A DNA stretch of 64,000 nucleotides from Plantago ovata (lineage: Eukaryota > Streptophyta > Magnoliopsida > Lamiales > Plantaginaceae), in contig CM051456.1 of the NCBI GenBank assembly GCA_028274465.1, positions 45,816,870-45,880,869 of the forward strand, written 5' to 3'. The notes beneath the pieces are model-generated. The model was not told the DNA's origin. It saw only the letters and a list, made by a program, of their open reading frames with translations, and made no database searches. The translations under genes were made by a program, and so were the position numbers. Shown one piece after another: positions 44,911 to 56,749 of this stretch (its first letter is position 1; each line of letters starts with the position of its first letter).

Positions 44911-45600
44911 ATATTCTGCTCTTTACCTAACATACATTTTGGCCTGAGGCAGTCATCAGCAAAACTGAGAATAGGTATTAGAGGACCAGTTCTGGATGAT
45001 TTAAGTGGGAAAAATTTATGATTCTCAATTTTTGTAAGGATGCTATGAACTAGCATCTCTTGGCAAAGTATAAACAAATAGGGAGATAGGGGATCTCCTT
45101 GTCTTATACCTCTGGAAGGCCTCCAAGAATCTGATTCCACTTGGTTTACTCTCACTTTGAAGGAGCAAGTTTTTATACAAGTCATGATAAGTTGGATAAA
45201 GAGAGGGGGAAAATTAAATTTTGAAAGAGTGAGCTCAATGAAACTCCAATCCAGCCTATCATAGGCTTTTTATATATCCAACTTGAGTGCAAAATGCACT
45301 GTTTATTATTCTTGTGCTTATTATTCATATTATGTAATAACTCATGAGCAATCATGATATTATCACTAATCTGTCTATTGGGAACAAAGGCATTTTGGAA
45401 GGGAGAGACAATTTTATCCAAAAGAGGCCTTAATTTGTGTACTAAAATTTTGGAAATAATTTTGTAACTCACATTACACAAGCTAATTGGTCTAAAATCA
45501 GTTGGAGTTTGTGGTGTTGTCTTTTTTGGAATAAGTACAATGGCAGTTTGGTTTATGAGAGGGTCCATTTCTACGGTGAGAAAGAATTTCTGGACCAATT
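44911..45600 (-). pseudogene. LINE-b reverse transcriptase domain (central part)
   Basis: The minus strand encodes [20 protein letters not shown] with [20 protein letters not shown], then [20 protein letters not shown] and, further on, SRGIRQGDPLSPYLFILC and the catalytic LSFADDCL near 44950. These are the conserved non-LTR RT blocks. The left edge is the Copia-D insertion. The copy is not continuous in one frame. Confidence 0.92.
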
Positions 45601-45801
45601 CACAAACTTGACCTTTTATACTATTCCAATTATGTCTGTAGAACTGACTGTTTAGTCCATCCGGACCTGGTGTCTTGTCTGTACCAATAGATTTTATGGC
45701 ACTAAGGATATCTTTTTCAGTTATTGGTGCTAACAGATGTCTGTGGTCTTCTAATGAAAGTTGTGGAGTACAGAAACTTTGAAAAGTAGAGACATCTGTT
45801 T

Positions 45802-46690
45802 CTATTTTTTGTGATTGTTTTTTGAAAAAATTAAAAAAACTTGTAAGGTTTCTTCATGATTATATGTCCAATCTCCAGAGGGTGTTTTTATGCCATGTAT
45901 ATGTTTTCTTCTTTGTTGATGTGAGGCACAAGCATGGAAAAACTTAGTATTAGCATCTCCATACTGTAACCAGTTCCTCTTTGTTCTCTGTTTCCAGAAC
46001 AAAGTTCTTTGTTTTTTCAAACTTCGTATTTCCTCCCTGACATTCTTCTCTTGTAGAGTAAAATGAGCAGGGTTTGTATGTATATTATTCCATATAATCT
46101 GATATTGGTCTGTAAGCAGTCTGATCTTCTTATTTATAGTGCTCAAAGTGTTTACTGGCCATTTTGGGACCTCAATTGCCAATTGTTTGACAGCTTCAGC
46201 AAAAATAAACTGATTAGAAGCAACCTGATCAGCCCAAAACTTGTCAAACATAGGTTGAAAAATATTATCCTCTACCCACATGTTTTCATATCTAAAGTGT
46301 TTAACCAAAGGTATAGTAACATGATTTAAATCTACTAATAAAATAGTATGATCAGACAAAGTGTTTGCTAAGTTTTTAACCTTACAGTTTGGGAAATTCT
46401 GCAAAAAAGAATGGTTTGCACAAGCCCCATCTAATATACTGCAGGCAAAATCCTCCCCAAACTGCTTATTTATGAATGTAAAAGTAGACCCAGAAGCTCC
46501 TAAGTCTAACAGATTACAATTTCTTAAACAATCTCTAAATTCATCAATCTGATTCCAATTTAATCTAGCTTTGCCAATTTTTTCAGAAGGATGTAACACA
46601 TCATTAAAATCACCTCCTAGCAAAACCATGCACCATTAACAGTAGAGGTATAACGCAAAAGATCAGACCACACCTGATAAGCTTATTTGT
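45802..46690 (-). pseudogene. LINE-b endonuclease (EEP), C-terminal part
   Basis: The minus strand encodes LLGGDFNDVLHPSEKIG with the DFN motif, GSTFTFINKQ, and LSDHTILLVDL with the terminal SDH motif of the exonuclease-endonuclease-phosphatase fold that nicks target DNA for LINEs. The helical linker to RT follows, with TKRNWLQYGDANTKFFHACA. The N-terminal part of the domain is absent, so LINE-b is 5'-truncated near 46690. Confidence 0.9.
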
Positions 46691-47600
46691 TGATGTGCAA
46701 TAATGTGACTCATTCAAAAGTTATCTTATATATTCATTCATTTTCTTATAGATTTAATACGTTTCATTTTAGATTTGGCGTTTTAGTATATTTGTATAAT
46801 AAGTGTAGTGAGTTGGTTTAGTGGATACAAATTTGTCAAAAATATAAACGTATAGAATCTAAAAAAAATGGACAGCAATGAAATACGTATAAAATCTTAA
46901 AAGGGAATGAGTAGCTTATAAATAATAAGGTTAGAATTCATTTTCACTCTTGAAATTTGATGTGTTGTGTACTTCAGACGCTGCGGAACATCACTTCCAT
47001 CGAGGAAAGCCTTCACTTAGAATCTTCATTTTTTGACTTTCAGGAATATATTTTTGGTTTTTTTTCTCAATTATGCATAATCCTAGAAATGAGACTCCCG
47101 CCAAGGTCCCCACGATACTCTCTTGTTGATCTCTCACCTTTTGTTCCTTAATAACAAGCTTTTGTTGATTTGAGTACACATAAATTGAAAAATTCAATGA
47201 AAATCAGTTCAGGTAGTATTGTGCACATATATCGACACTTCATAAGGTAAATTGCAAACCTTAAGTGGCAAAGTGCACAAATCATCAGCCTTCCCCCAGG
47301 AAGAGGGGACACTCTTTGCTAAAAATACTCCTACTTAAATAAACATTATATAATCAGCTATAAGTTAGCCTTCGCATGGAGGCTAATTGACAAATGAAAT
47401 AAATCTATTGCATATAAGTGAGCCTTCACGTAATAGACTGATTGACATATGAAATAAGTTTGTCATGTGATCGCGAATTCATAAACTCCAGAAGTTTATC
47501 CGCTAATTTATTAGATAAGTTGATGAAATTATCTTATATTTTTCAATAAACTAGCTTGTATCAGATGCTTTATAATTGAAGAGGACCGCCGATAAGTTCT
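46691..47600. other. AT-rich stretch, no gene seen
   Basis: It lies between the truncated 5' end of LINE-b and the poly-A end of LINE-c. Short frames near 46960-47200 have no recognised domain. No terminal repeats were seen. Confidence 0.5.
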
Positions 47601-48530
47601 CAAAGCTTTTTTTTTTTTTTAAAAGGTATCTTCATTCATACTAATAAACTAGTACATAACTATATACAAGCCCGAACTGTATTAATAATCTGAGAATTAG
47701 CAGTTTGAGCATTATTTTTACTTACATTCATAAGCCACGTAGGGCATGGATCGAGACTATAAGGGTTTGTTTATCCAAAAGGTTCGAATATGTAGCTATC
47801 ACATCATCCAAAACGTTATCATTCGCAGGAGTAGCACTCCCAATTTTGGCTAATATATTTTCTACTTTGGTTGCATTCTCTATATTGGAAAATGAGATTG
47901 CACTGTTGGATCTGCTGCATTCAACTTCTAAGGTGCTTCATCATCCTCCTGTACAAGTGATCATCGTTTTCCTGTTAACAGCATCAAAGACATACTTAGA
48001 ATCATATTGCACACCAAGAGATTGAATGTTCAACTGGATAGCTAAAATAATTCCTACAGATGTTGATTTATTCATCAACATTAATGTTAGTGATTCCCAA
48101 TCGAGCTACAATAACTCTTACAAATGATCCCTTAACCGTTCTAATAACTATAACAAAGCCTGTTATCCCAATAGCAAGGTTAACAGAACCATTACAATTC
48201 ATACATAATTCAAACTCTGGAACAGGCTGACACTTACAAGACAGTTGATGGCAAACTTGTTTAGGAGGAAATAGAAACTGCAGATCTTTCATGGTTTGAG
48301 AAAATAACTTTGTCAAGCCAGGTGGAGTAAGAAACTTTATTTTGAAAAACAAATGAGTTCCTATCCCTCCAAAACAACCACCACCACACAACCACATTAA
48401 TTTGATAAGCATAATTAAGCTTAAATTTAAATAGTTCATTAAAACTATGTGAACCTGGTGTAAGCAACTCGGAAGGGAAATTCTCAAAGGTCTGTTGTCT
48501 TGGCTAAAAGTCTGCATACAGTTGCTGGTT
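47601..48530 (-). pseudogene. LINE-c: LINE 3' end with RNase H, 5'-truncated
   Basis: The minus strand shows INVVVWWWLFWRDRNSFVFQ (end of the zf-RVT region), then an RVT_3 start with CNGSVN and the VKGSFV block. Read toward lower coordinates it ends with AATGAAGATACCTTTT and a poly-A (T run at 47608-47620). It is broken in several places and lacks RT. Confidence 0.78.
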
Positions 48531-48739
48531 TACTTTATGATGAAATTAGGTGTTCTTTTCCTTCTTTCTCTAGTGTTTAGTTTCAACATACCCGAAGAGA
48601 GGCTAATGAACTAGCGCAGACACTTTGCATTGATTTTCCATGTGATTCTTTAGTCTTGGCATCTACCATTTGAACATCAAGAGCAAATGGAAATTTTAGT
48701 GTTTGTTTTACGTGTTTTTCTAAGTGTTGGCTTATTATG

Positions 48740-49790
48740 AATGAATTAAGTCATGCTTAAGCTCGAGTTAAATTATTTTGGTGGCAAGCTCTGCATGGGC
48801 GACTTCCTACAACTTCTAGGCTAGCTGCACAAAGTTTCCCTAACTCCCTTGTGTGTCAATATGTGTTTTCAAGAGGAGAAATCGTTTGATCACTTGTTTA
48901 GTTCTTGTTTTGTGTTTTGTAGGTTAAGACATGTGATACCTTCAGGTTGGAATTGGTCTTAGTCCAGTATTCACAGTGTTTTCACTAATTTGCCACTTCA
49001 CTCCCACCAATAGGTGTTACTCGCTTTATTTGCTTATGTTGTGTGGGAAACTCGTAATAATGCTATCTTTAGGCAACAACCTGTTCATTGTCATAAGTTG
49101 TATGGTAGATTGATGCAAGTCAAGTTTGTTTACCTGTGCACACTATCCCAAAGACAAAAATTGAGTTATGTAAGTGGTCACCAGTTTCCTCTATGGCTTT
49201 TTCTTGAACTTTGATGGTTCTACACAGTCTAATCCTGGTTTAGTAGGATGTGGAGGAACTATATGTACACATGCTGGCCATTTTACTCGTGCTTATTTCA
49301 TTTCTTTGGGATGTTCTGATAATAATGTTGTGGAATCCTACGGTTTTATTGCATGGTGTTAAATTGGTTGTGCGGATGTACATTTCTTCACTTGAAATTC
49401 GGTCTGACTCTTTCTATGTTGTTTCATGTTTGAACATGAGGACGGAACGCGGTTGGAGGCATTTTCCTCTGGTGCATCAGATTAAGGACCTACTTCATCA
49501 AATAGAGGAATGGAAGCTATATCCTTTGTATATAGGCAATGCAATAATACAACGGATATTTTGAAAAAGTTAGGCAGTGGTGTGCTTAGTTTGGCAGATT
49601 CAGACATAGTTTCCGATCGGGTAGGAACTCTGAGTTAGTATCTGGGATCTACGTCCCGGATGACTTTCGTTGTATTTGCATCAGGATTTGGATAAGTGGT
49701 TTCCTCGTACGGTCGCGTACCGGGATGACCTCACCGCTGTAACTCCTCTATTTTGATTAACGTAATTTTGTAGTCTTTTTTAAAACAAAA
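48740..49790 (+). pseudogene. LINE-d: LINE 3' end (zf-RVT plus RNase H), plus strand
   Basis: The plus strand encodes FWWQALHGRLPTTSRLAAQ and FDHLFSSC (zf-RVT), then LFAYVVWETRNNAIFRQQ, and an RVT_3 domain with NFDGSTQSNPGLVGCGGTI and LEIRSDSFYVVSCLN. LINE-c and LINE-d lie head to head. No RT remains, and several breaks are present. Confidence 0.8.
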
Positions 49791-50085
49791 TTATTTTAAA
49801 AAATATAATAAATTAACTTCTCATATTTTAGTTATATCCATAACATAATACTATCACCATTTTAAGATAAATAAAGTTCTAGACTTTCTGTTTCTTTCCA
49901 AAATAAGTGAAGTATAAGATTCTTTAATATAAATTCCCACTTAAAAATTCAATGTGCAATATTAATATAATGTTCCACTCTATAATTTGTTTAATATTAA
50001 AATAATGATATAAACTCTTTTTTTTCATTTATCAGTGTAAAATAATTTTTTAAAGCAAATTAGATTTATTACTCAACTATCGGAG
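49791..50085. other. AT-rich stretch, nothing recognised
   Basis: Very AT-rich sequence between LINE-d and a LINE-like tail. No motif can be supported. Confidence 0.45.
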
Positions 50086-50207
50086 TTATTGGGAGTTTAG
50101 CAAGCCGGATCCTGTTCTCTGTATTTCAGTTGTGTTATGTCATGGAGCAATTCTCTTGCTCTTACTCTTTTTTTAATAAAAGCTTTTTTGTCATTTCAAA
50201 AAAAAAC
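50086..50207 (+). repeat. Short LINE-like 3' tail with poly-A
   Basis: The end reads TTTAATAAAAGCTTTTTTG and then TCATTTC followed by nine A, the usual 3' end of plant LINE copies. Coding sequence is absent. It may be the displaced tail of LINE-d. Confidence 0.55.
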
Positions 50208-50890
50208 TTTGTTGGTTATCCTTAATCGACATGATTCTCTTGCTTCCAATATACATATCATGCTGCAAGAACACACATAACCATGAGGGGGCACGTATCC
50301 CACATCCTATCACTAGTTCTATCAATGTAAAATAATTAACTGAATAATTAAAGTCAAATTGTTCTTTAAATTGTGTGTGAAAACCTTAAACTTCTCTCAT
50401 TTTGAAATGGAGGGAGGAGTGCTACAATGACGACAACCATGATGATGATAAGGATCGATCCGTCGCTGAATTCCGTTGTTGCTGTTGGGAATTCTTGTAG
50501 GGCTTTATGATTATTTACGGGTTATATAAATTCATGGTTGCAAATATTTTACACGCTCAATTGGATGATAATTTCACTCTTCATCACCAATCTCTAAAAA
50601 CCCATAGGTGTATAATTTTAATGTGGGCATGCTAAATCAATAAGTTATATACATGAATATTTTGAAACCAGTTCCAACCGTCATCAAATCTCTACAGCTC
50701 GTCTCGATGGGATATTGGTAGCCCGGAGACACCCAAATTGTATAAATTAATGGTGTTTTACTATATTAGGATATATTTTTCTTCTTTTTTATTTGAAGAT
50801 AATTATAAAAAAATCTTGGTGAATTGGTTTTTCCATCATCATAATATCATTATAATGTATTATTACATCATTATTTTCTTCATATTTTCA
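50208..50890. other. Unassigned AT-rich stretch
   Basis: No domain was recognised on either strand. It includes the words GATCCGTCGCTGAATTCCG near 50457, reminiscent of the CACTA subterminal motif but isolated. Confidence 0.45.
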
Positions 50891-51600
50891 ACAGAAAGCT
50901 CGGTACAAAGCCCATGGACACGCGTGCTTCTAAAGATGTTGTGGGTTCTGTTTTGAGCCCTATTAAGTGGATGATGGCTATTTGGGAATCTTTAAAGTGA
51001 ATGGGTTTGTGTGGAAGTTGGCTTGGGAGAGATTACCTACGTCGGACAACCTTAAAAAGAGAAATATTCTTGATCCGGATACTGTTTCTAATTGCAGCTT
51101 CTGCTTTGGCGAGGAGGAGAATGCGGACCATTTGTTTCGATCTTGTAACTTTGCGCGGGAGGTGTGGGAGAAGGTTGCGAATTGGTGTAGCTAGATTTCA
51201 TTTTACATCTTGTTCATCATTACATGAGCTCATAAATGGTGACTTCTTGCATTCATCTTGTAATCTTGTTTGGTTTAAGGTGGTTGTGATTCAAACAACA
51301 CTTTGGGTTCTGTGGAAAGCTTGAAATGGTATCACTTTCAAGGATGATGTCGTGGTCTGCATTCCAAGTCGTGGATAAGATTAAAATTACTCTTTGGTGG
51401 TTGAAAAATAGAGGCGGCATATTACACGGGTATTTATCTATGTGGATGTTGCATCCGGACCAGTGTTTGGGAATATAATGTAAACTGGATTGGGTTGGTT
51501 TTCAGTTACTGTTGCTGGTATGTCTATGCTATTCGGTGCCTTTGTATCTTGACAGATTTTTTAGTTGCTGATTTGAGCCTTAATGTGGTTTGATGAGTGT
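50891..51600 (+). pseudogene. LINE-e: LINE zf-RVT region, plus strand
   Basis: The sequence encodes VNGFVWKLAWERLPTSDNL followed by CSFCFGEEENADHLFRSC and NFAREVWEKVANW, a clear zf-RVT with its C-x2-C and H-x4-C pairs. Then comes the W-x-x-WKA region. Neither RT nor RNase H is clear. It is truncated at both ends. Confidence 0.8.
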
Positions 51601-51687
51601 ATTAGTTGCTTGGTGTGAATGTTGGGAATTTTAGTGAAATGATTGAGCTTTCAATTCATTTGATGTATTGGTCATATAGGCCCAACA

Positions 51688-52795
51688 TGTTAGAAACAAG
51701 CTTTCCATTATCCGTTTGTTGAAATGGATATCACTAAAGCGTTAAGTCACTAAAATCTCGTAGCGTTAAGTCACTAAAATCTCGTAGGGTGAAAGATGAT
51801 TAATGCACATAGTGTATCGGTCAATACATGAATGAATTAAGTCGATCGTTACAATACAATTGGTACCACTGTGCTAAAATTCATGGACAAAAGGCAAATG
51901 AGGTTTGCATAGATTTGTGAAAAATGCATTGTTGGAATGTTATTCATTTGTGTTTAATTGTAATTAATTACTCAAAGTGGATGAGAAAATTAATTTACAA
52001 GTTAAACAAGTTGAATTAGTGAATTTGTGACCTTTCACAATGGTTTCCAACAAGAAAAGGTGGAAAAAACGTAAAAAACAAATAGTTCACATGTTGGGAA
52101 TCAAACCTAAGACCTGTTCGTTGACAAGCGCAAGTCAATTCCACTGGACCATAACAACACTTGTGAAAGATTTTGACTTTTGGCGATTTTATCCAACAGA
52201 CATGTGTGGCGGGTTTTTCACACCTTTTGGCATTTTGTTGAATGGTTTGCTACCATTCATTGTGACATTTTGAAGGGATTTCATACCTCTTCATTGAAGC
52301 CTTTGAGAAGTATAAATATGGGAGTGGGGTTCATTCCCAAACACACATCCAAGGCATTTGATACTTCTCTTCTCATTTGCTTTCTCTTTGCACTCTATCA
52401 TACTCAAAGTAAGTTCGCTAGATTCGACTATTGGAGTGCTCCTTAGTCGTCTTAGAGTAGTTTTACCTGGGAGACAGATTGCCAAAATTCCGTAAGCACC
52501 ACGAGCAGGGCAAGTATTTGTCTTAAGGAGAGATAGTCCAACTATCGACTCTACTCCCCATTTTTGTTGTTATTACTCCTTTGAGGAGTTGTTGGAAGTC
52601 CAGCGGTTGTTGCAATCTGTACGTGGTTCGTTGCATTTTTATAGTGCGCAAGGAAGGACTTTGTCATTGAATCAACTCTACTTTGTAAGTTCTTTTGTTT
52701 GTTATATATTGATATATATACTTGCATTTGGTTTTGTGTTCCTACTTGTTCGTGTCTCAAACTCTTGTTCAAGTAAAAGCTCATCGGCTCCAACA
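51688..52795 (+). repeat. Copia-E 5' LTR (about 1.1 kb)
   Basis: It starts TGTTAGAAACAAGC and ends CTCATCGGCTCCAACA; both ends fit a Copia LTR, but no second copy is present to prove them. A TATA-like AAGTATAAATATGGG lies near 52308. A 25-bp direct duplication beginning GCGTTAAGTCAC lies at about 51738-51787. Confidence 0.7.
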
Positions 52796-52828
52796 ATCTT
52801 AAGAGAAATACTTTGTTGAGTTTGAACA

Positions 52829-54220
52829 ATGGTTACAAGTAGAGGGTCTCGAGCGATCATTCAAAATGAAAGCTCAAGGAAGCATAAGCATCAAAGAGAG
52901 GTAAACTCTTCTGCGCATAATGCTTCTATGAAGTCTATTGCTCACGAAGTTGGAAAAGAGAAACTTGTTTCTTGTTCTTCTTACTTGGTCGAATCTTCCA
53001 ACTTGTGGCATAATAGACTTGGACATGTTAACTACAAGTCTCTCAAGAAACTTGTAAAGACTAAAACATTGCCTTCTATTGATATGGAACCTCAACACAA
53101 ATGTGAGGTGTGTGTAGAAGCAAAGTTAACAAGGTTGCCTTTCCATTCGGTGGAAAGAAGTACCAAACCTCTAGAACTAATCCATAGTGACCTATGTGAT
53201 TTGAAGTTCATTCAGACTAGAGGTGGTAAGAAATACTTTGTGACGTTCATTGATGATAGTACAAGGTATTGTTATGTATACTTGCTTCGTAGCAAAGATG
53301 AAGCCTTGAATGCGTTCAAGCACTTTAAAACTGAGGTTGAGAACCAACTCGGTTTACGAATTAATGTGATTCGTAGTGATAGAGGTGGGGAGTATGGAGC
53401 ACCATTTGATGAGTTTTGCTCTCAACATTGTATTATCCATCAAACTACTGCCCCATATTCTCCTCAATCAAATGGTATTGCTGAACGCAAGAACCGAACA
53501 TTGAAGGAGATGATGAATGCGATGCTATTGACTTCTGGTTTACCCCAAAACTTGTGGAGAGAGGCTATTCTAACAGCCAATAAAATTCTGAACAGAATAC
53601 ATCACAAGAATCATGACAAAACTCCATATGAATTATGGAAAGGTAAACCTCCAACTTTGAAATACTTTAAAGTGTGGGGATGTTTGGCAAAGGTAGAAAT
53701 ACCTAAACCTAAACAAGTGAAGATTGGCCCAAAAGCTGTAGATTGCATCTTCGTTGGATATGCAAATAACAGTAGTGCATATCGCTTCTTAGTTCATCGG
53801 TTTGAAATAAGCTACATACATGTGGGGACAATCATTGAGTCAAGGAATGCAGAATTCTTTGAAGATACATTTCCTAGGAAGGAAAAGAAGGATTTGACTT
53901 TTATTAAGAGTCAGATGAGTAACCTTGGTGAGAATCGCAATTCTGTACGAAATGATGAAAGTGGATCAAATGTGGGGACTTTGAGTCCCATACCTAGTTC
54001 AAGTCAAGAGATAGCCAAGACTCATGACTTTGAAACTAATGGATCTAATGTGGGGACTTTAAGTTCCATACCTAGTTCAAGTCAAGAGATAGCCAAGGCT
54101 CATGACTTTGAAACTAACGGATTAAATGTGGGGACTTCAAGTACGATATCTAGTTCAAGTCAAGAGATAAACAAGGCTCATGATCTTGAATCTAGTGGTT
54201 TCCCTGGAGTTTCAAAAAAA
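52829..54220 (+). pseudogene. Copia-E GAG-pre-integrase and integrase with repeat-bearing linker
   Basis: The pre-integrase zinc region reads LWHNRLGHVNYKSLKKL then CEVCVEAKL. The integrase core follows with LIHSDLCDL, FVTFIDDSTRYCYVYLL, VIRSDRGGEYGAPF and the glutamate block PYSPQSNGIAERKNRTLKEM. Downstream is the usual Copia integrase tail (YFKVWGCLAKVEIP). After it a linker holds three tandem copies of a 26-residue unit (53963-54196). This is the best preserved Copia integrase in the window, but the element around it is incomplete. Confidence 0.9.
53963..54196 (+). repeat. 78-bp tandem repeat, three in-frame copies
   Basis: Units start at 53963, 54041 and 54119. Each encodes 26 residues of the form NVGTLSxIPSSSQEIAKxHD. 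The first two are nearly identical; the third differs more. Confidence 0.93.
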
Positions 54221-54340
54221 AAAAAAAAACTTTCAGAAAAGGTTACAGGAGCATTAGTCACCGAAGTTATTTTTAATGATATGTTTTCGAGAGTATTTCT
54301 CATGATACTTTTTGTAAATTTGTTTCTAGACTCACTTGGA

Positions 54341-54949
54341 TGACATAATTAATAAAGTTTTTTTGCTGATTCAAGGACAAAAAATAAGCATGTGATAATA
54401 TTTATTATCCATATCATATCTCTAATATACGATTTTAACTTGCCCTCAAAACTAGTAACTACCTATTAACATATGTAAGGGTAGCTAGAGTTAAATAGTC
54501 AAAGATGGAATAAGCCACATCTTTCGAGTTCGTGTCGATTTTGGTATTTACATTAACTTCTCTGGCTATTTGAATCCTCTGTTGTACATGTGTTTCTAGT
54601 GATATACCTTGGATCATGCCCCTCTTATCTTGTACACAGTACACTACATTGTTTGGGCTTGATGAATTGTTTTAGCTGTTAAAAAAAAAATAAAAAATAA
54701 AAAAATAAAGAACCATCATACTCTCTAATACCAAATTGTACTCTAGTCCTTACTATTAATACTATTAATAGGTCTACGAAATTTGAAATTTATAATGCCA
54801 AAGTTATCAATAAAAGTTGTTTTATATTTTTCTTTGCCTTTTTTATAATTATTTGCAGGTTATCTAAATTCAACGTTACAACAACGTCCATTTATATTTT
54901 CATAATTTTTTATAAAATGAAGAAAGAAACCAAATCCTTTTATTGAGTA
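54341..54949. other. AT-rich stretch, no gene seen
   Basis: Sequence between Copia-E and LINE-f. No domain or terminal repeat was recognised. Confidence 0.45.
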
Positions 54950-55740
54950 GAAGAGATAATTTCATTAACTTGGAGATGTTGCATTACAAGACATTGACAT
55001 AGAAACCCTATGAGCAAACGTAATAGCACGATTCTTTATACTTACAGACATAGTCAGCCACGCCGGGCAAACTACCGAAATTCTAAACATGTCTCTTTGT
55101 AGTTGATTGCTAAGAACTTGAGTTAACGAGGATATGAACGGGTCTTCATGACTGCCATGCTTTGCCAAAAGGTCCGCGGACTGGTTTGCTTCCCGATAGT
55201 TGAATTGTATGCTAACACCTTCAAGTTGTCTTGCTAAGCTCCTAATGTCCCGCAGCAGGTCCAGTTGCAACCTGCCCGGTGCCTGGTCCCTGTTAAAACA
55301 TGACGCCAAATAGAGAGAATCAACAACAACTTTAAGATGCATGTACTATTTATATTGGACAACAATTTGTAAAGCTTTTTTGAGTGCCCAAAATTCCGTT
55401 GTTATATTATATATTATGCCAATACCCTGCGAAAGCTAAAACAAATTCTCCAAGATGATTTCTAAAAATACCCCCTACCCCTGCATGGCCCGGATTAGAC
55501 AGACTAGAACCATCCGTATTTACCATTTGGGGAGGTGGTTTCCCCGCACAAGTAATGAGTTTCATAGGTACTATTTTTTGTGCTTGAAATCTTGTAGCTA
55601 CCGCTTAAGCTAAATAAGAGTAAATAATCATAAATTTAGCAAAACTAATACCTTCATTTCTGAAAATATAATTATTTCGTAAGGTCCAAATCCTTGGTTA
55701 CACTTCTGTATTGATGGAGACAGTATTGTTTGTTTCTTAG
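54950..55740 (-). pseudogene. LINE-f: LINE RNase H end, minus strand
   Basis: The minus strand encodes VNTDGSSLSNPGHAGVGGIF with RNHLGEFVLAFAG (about 55530-55400), then VVVDSLYLASCFNRD and IQFNYREANQSADLLAKHGS, a nearly complete RVT_3 RNase H domain. A short upstream part lacks RT. It is truncated and has at least one break. Confidence 0.82.
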
Positions 55741-56232
55741 CCTTGATACTTATTCTACTAATCAATTTAAAACTCGCACTCTTCCTTTGTTCTCTCAAGT
55801 CTCAAGTTTACCAAAGAAAAAGAAAAGTGTGACCAGATCATTCAAGTGATTAAGACGTTTTTGTAGGAAATATTATGTCATGGGTATGTCAGGATAACAT
55901 ACTTTGAAGTTGAAATAATTAATAGGGACGTGTTTGTGTTTTGATTAATTTGAACCCAGAATTTCCTAATCATTGTCAAAAAAAAGAAAACTAAGGAAGA
56001 CATATATCTATATCGGAGAAAAGTCGTCCGACTTGTTTGAATCAATCCTACTCTTCTCCTCAATAGATTTAATCATTTCATAAAGTACCAACACCTTTAA
56101 AATGATCATCATTCATTACCTTGTCATTTCTTACTCCTATTGCTTACTTACAAATAATTATGAACTGTAGTTTGAACCCTTCGGAGATAGACCCTCAGGA
56201 ACAAAAAATTTAGATATGAAATCAATAAGTTG
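55741..56232. other. AT-rich stretch, nothing recognised
   Basis: It lies between LINE-f and the Gypsy-B2 LTR. No supported motif. Confidence 0.45.
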
Positions 56233-56714
56233 TGATATGGGAATAAGTGGTATTGGCTATAACTCGAACAGCCTTACGATGAACTCGAACTATAGATGAT
56301 CTCCCGAAAGTACAAGGTCCCCTACCTTTCGAGAGTTCTCCACTCTTCCTAACGTACTAAGGTCCAAGCCATCTATATATAGGCTTCGAGGCATTAGGAT
56401 CGAACGAAGGAATCGCCAGCTCTGGTCGAACACCCAAGGAAGTGTGGGGCCTCTATCGTATCCTATATATATGTCTTCATTTATTGCATGCACACAACTA
56501 TTCCGCCTCCTCTATTCACCATGCTGAAATCCTCTCACTACATTAACTTGCTAATCGGTCTAACTTCGGTAGGCCGGAGCTAAGTCCCCTCCCCTTCAAT
56601 CTCCCCTTGTTTTGCAGGTCTTTGGCTCCGTCTACACTCAAAATACTCCTTCCATCAGCTTCTATGGATCGAGAGATGATGATCTAGATCCTAGAACCGA
56701 TTTTACCTTCATCA
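56233..56714 (+). repeat. Gypsy-B2 5' LTR (about 482 bp)
   Basis: It ends TTTTACCTTCATCA, followed by the same primer site as Gypsy-B. The start TGATATGGGAATAAG is inferred from the family pattern. A TATA-like CCTATATATATG lies near 56460-56471. Confidence 0.8.
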
Positions 56715-56716
56715 TC

Positions 56717-56736
56717 TTGGCGCCGTCTGTGGGAAC
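56717..56736 (+). promoter_or_regulatory. Gypsy-B2 primer-binding site
   Basis: TTGGCGCCGTCTGTGGGAAC is identical to the Gypsy-B site at 27884, two bases after the LTR. Confidence 0.75.
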
Positions 56737-56749
56737 GGTGACAAAAGCC

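Larger units (their letters stand above)
21542..46690 (-). mobile_element. LINE-b: minus-strand LINE split by CACTA and Copia-D insertions
   Basis: The minus-strand domains run in order from right to left: endonuclease C-terminal half (46680-45802), RT (about 45600-44911), post-RT region (27103-26702), a further post-RT part with zf-RVT (23092-21996), RNase H (21985-21652), and a poly-A end seen as T8 at 21542-21549. The reading frame that stops at the Copia-D edge near 44911 resumes at 27103 (EQNI then LLSPDTP). The CACTA element lies between 26702 and 23092. The 5' end is truncated inside the endonuclease. The copy contains further breaks. Confidence 0.85.
51688..54340 (+). mobile_element. 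Copia-E: Copia fragment with 5' LTR and integrase
   Basis: A 5' LTR is followed at once by pre-integrase and integrase coding sequence. Gag, RT, RNase H and the 3' LTR are not present in recognisable form. The element is broken and incomplete, with about three or more breaks. Its LTR shares the GCACCACGAGCAGGGC-like block with Copia-D, so the two are related families. Confidence 0.82.

Noticed and set aside
50457-50480. CACTA-like GATCCGTCGCTGAATTC word
   Set aside because: It is a single motif without CACTACA ends or a partner array nearby.
54216-54232. A-run near the end of Copia-E as a LINE poly-A tail
   Set aside because: The same coding sequence context continues into it and no LINE 3' end precedes it; a simple A-run is more likely.
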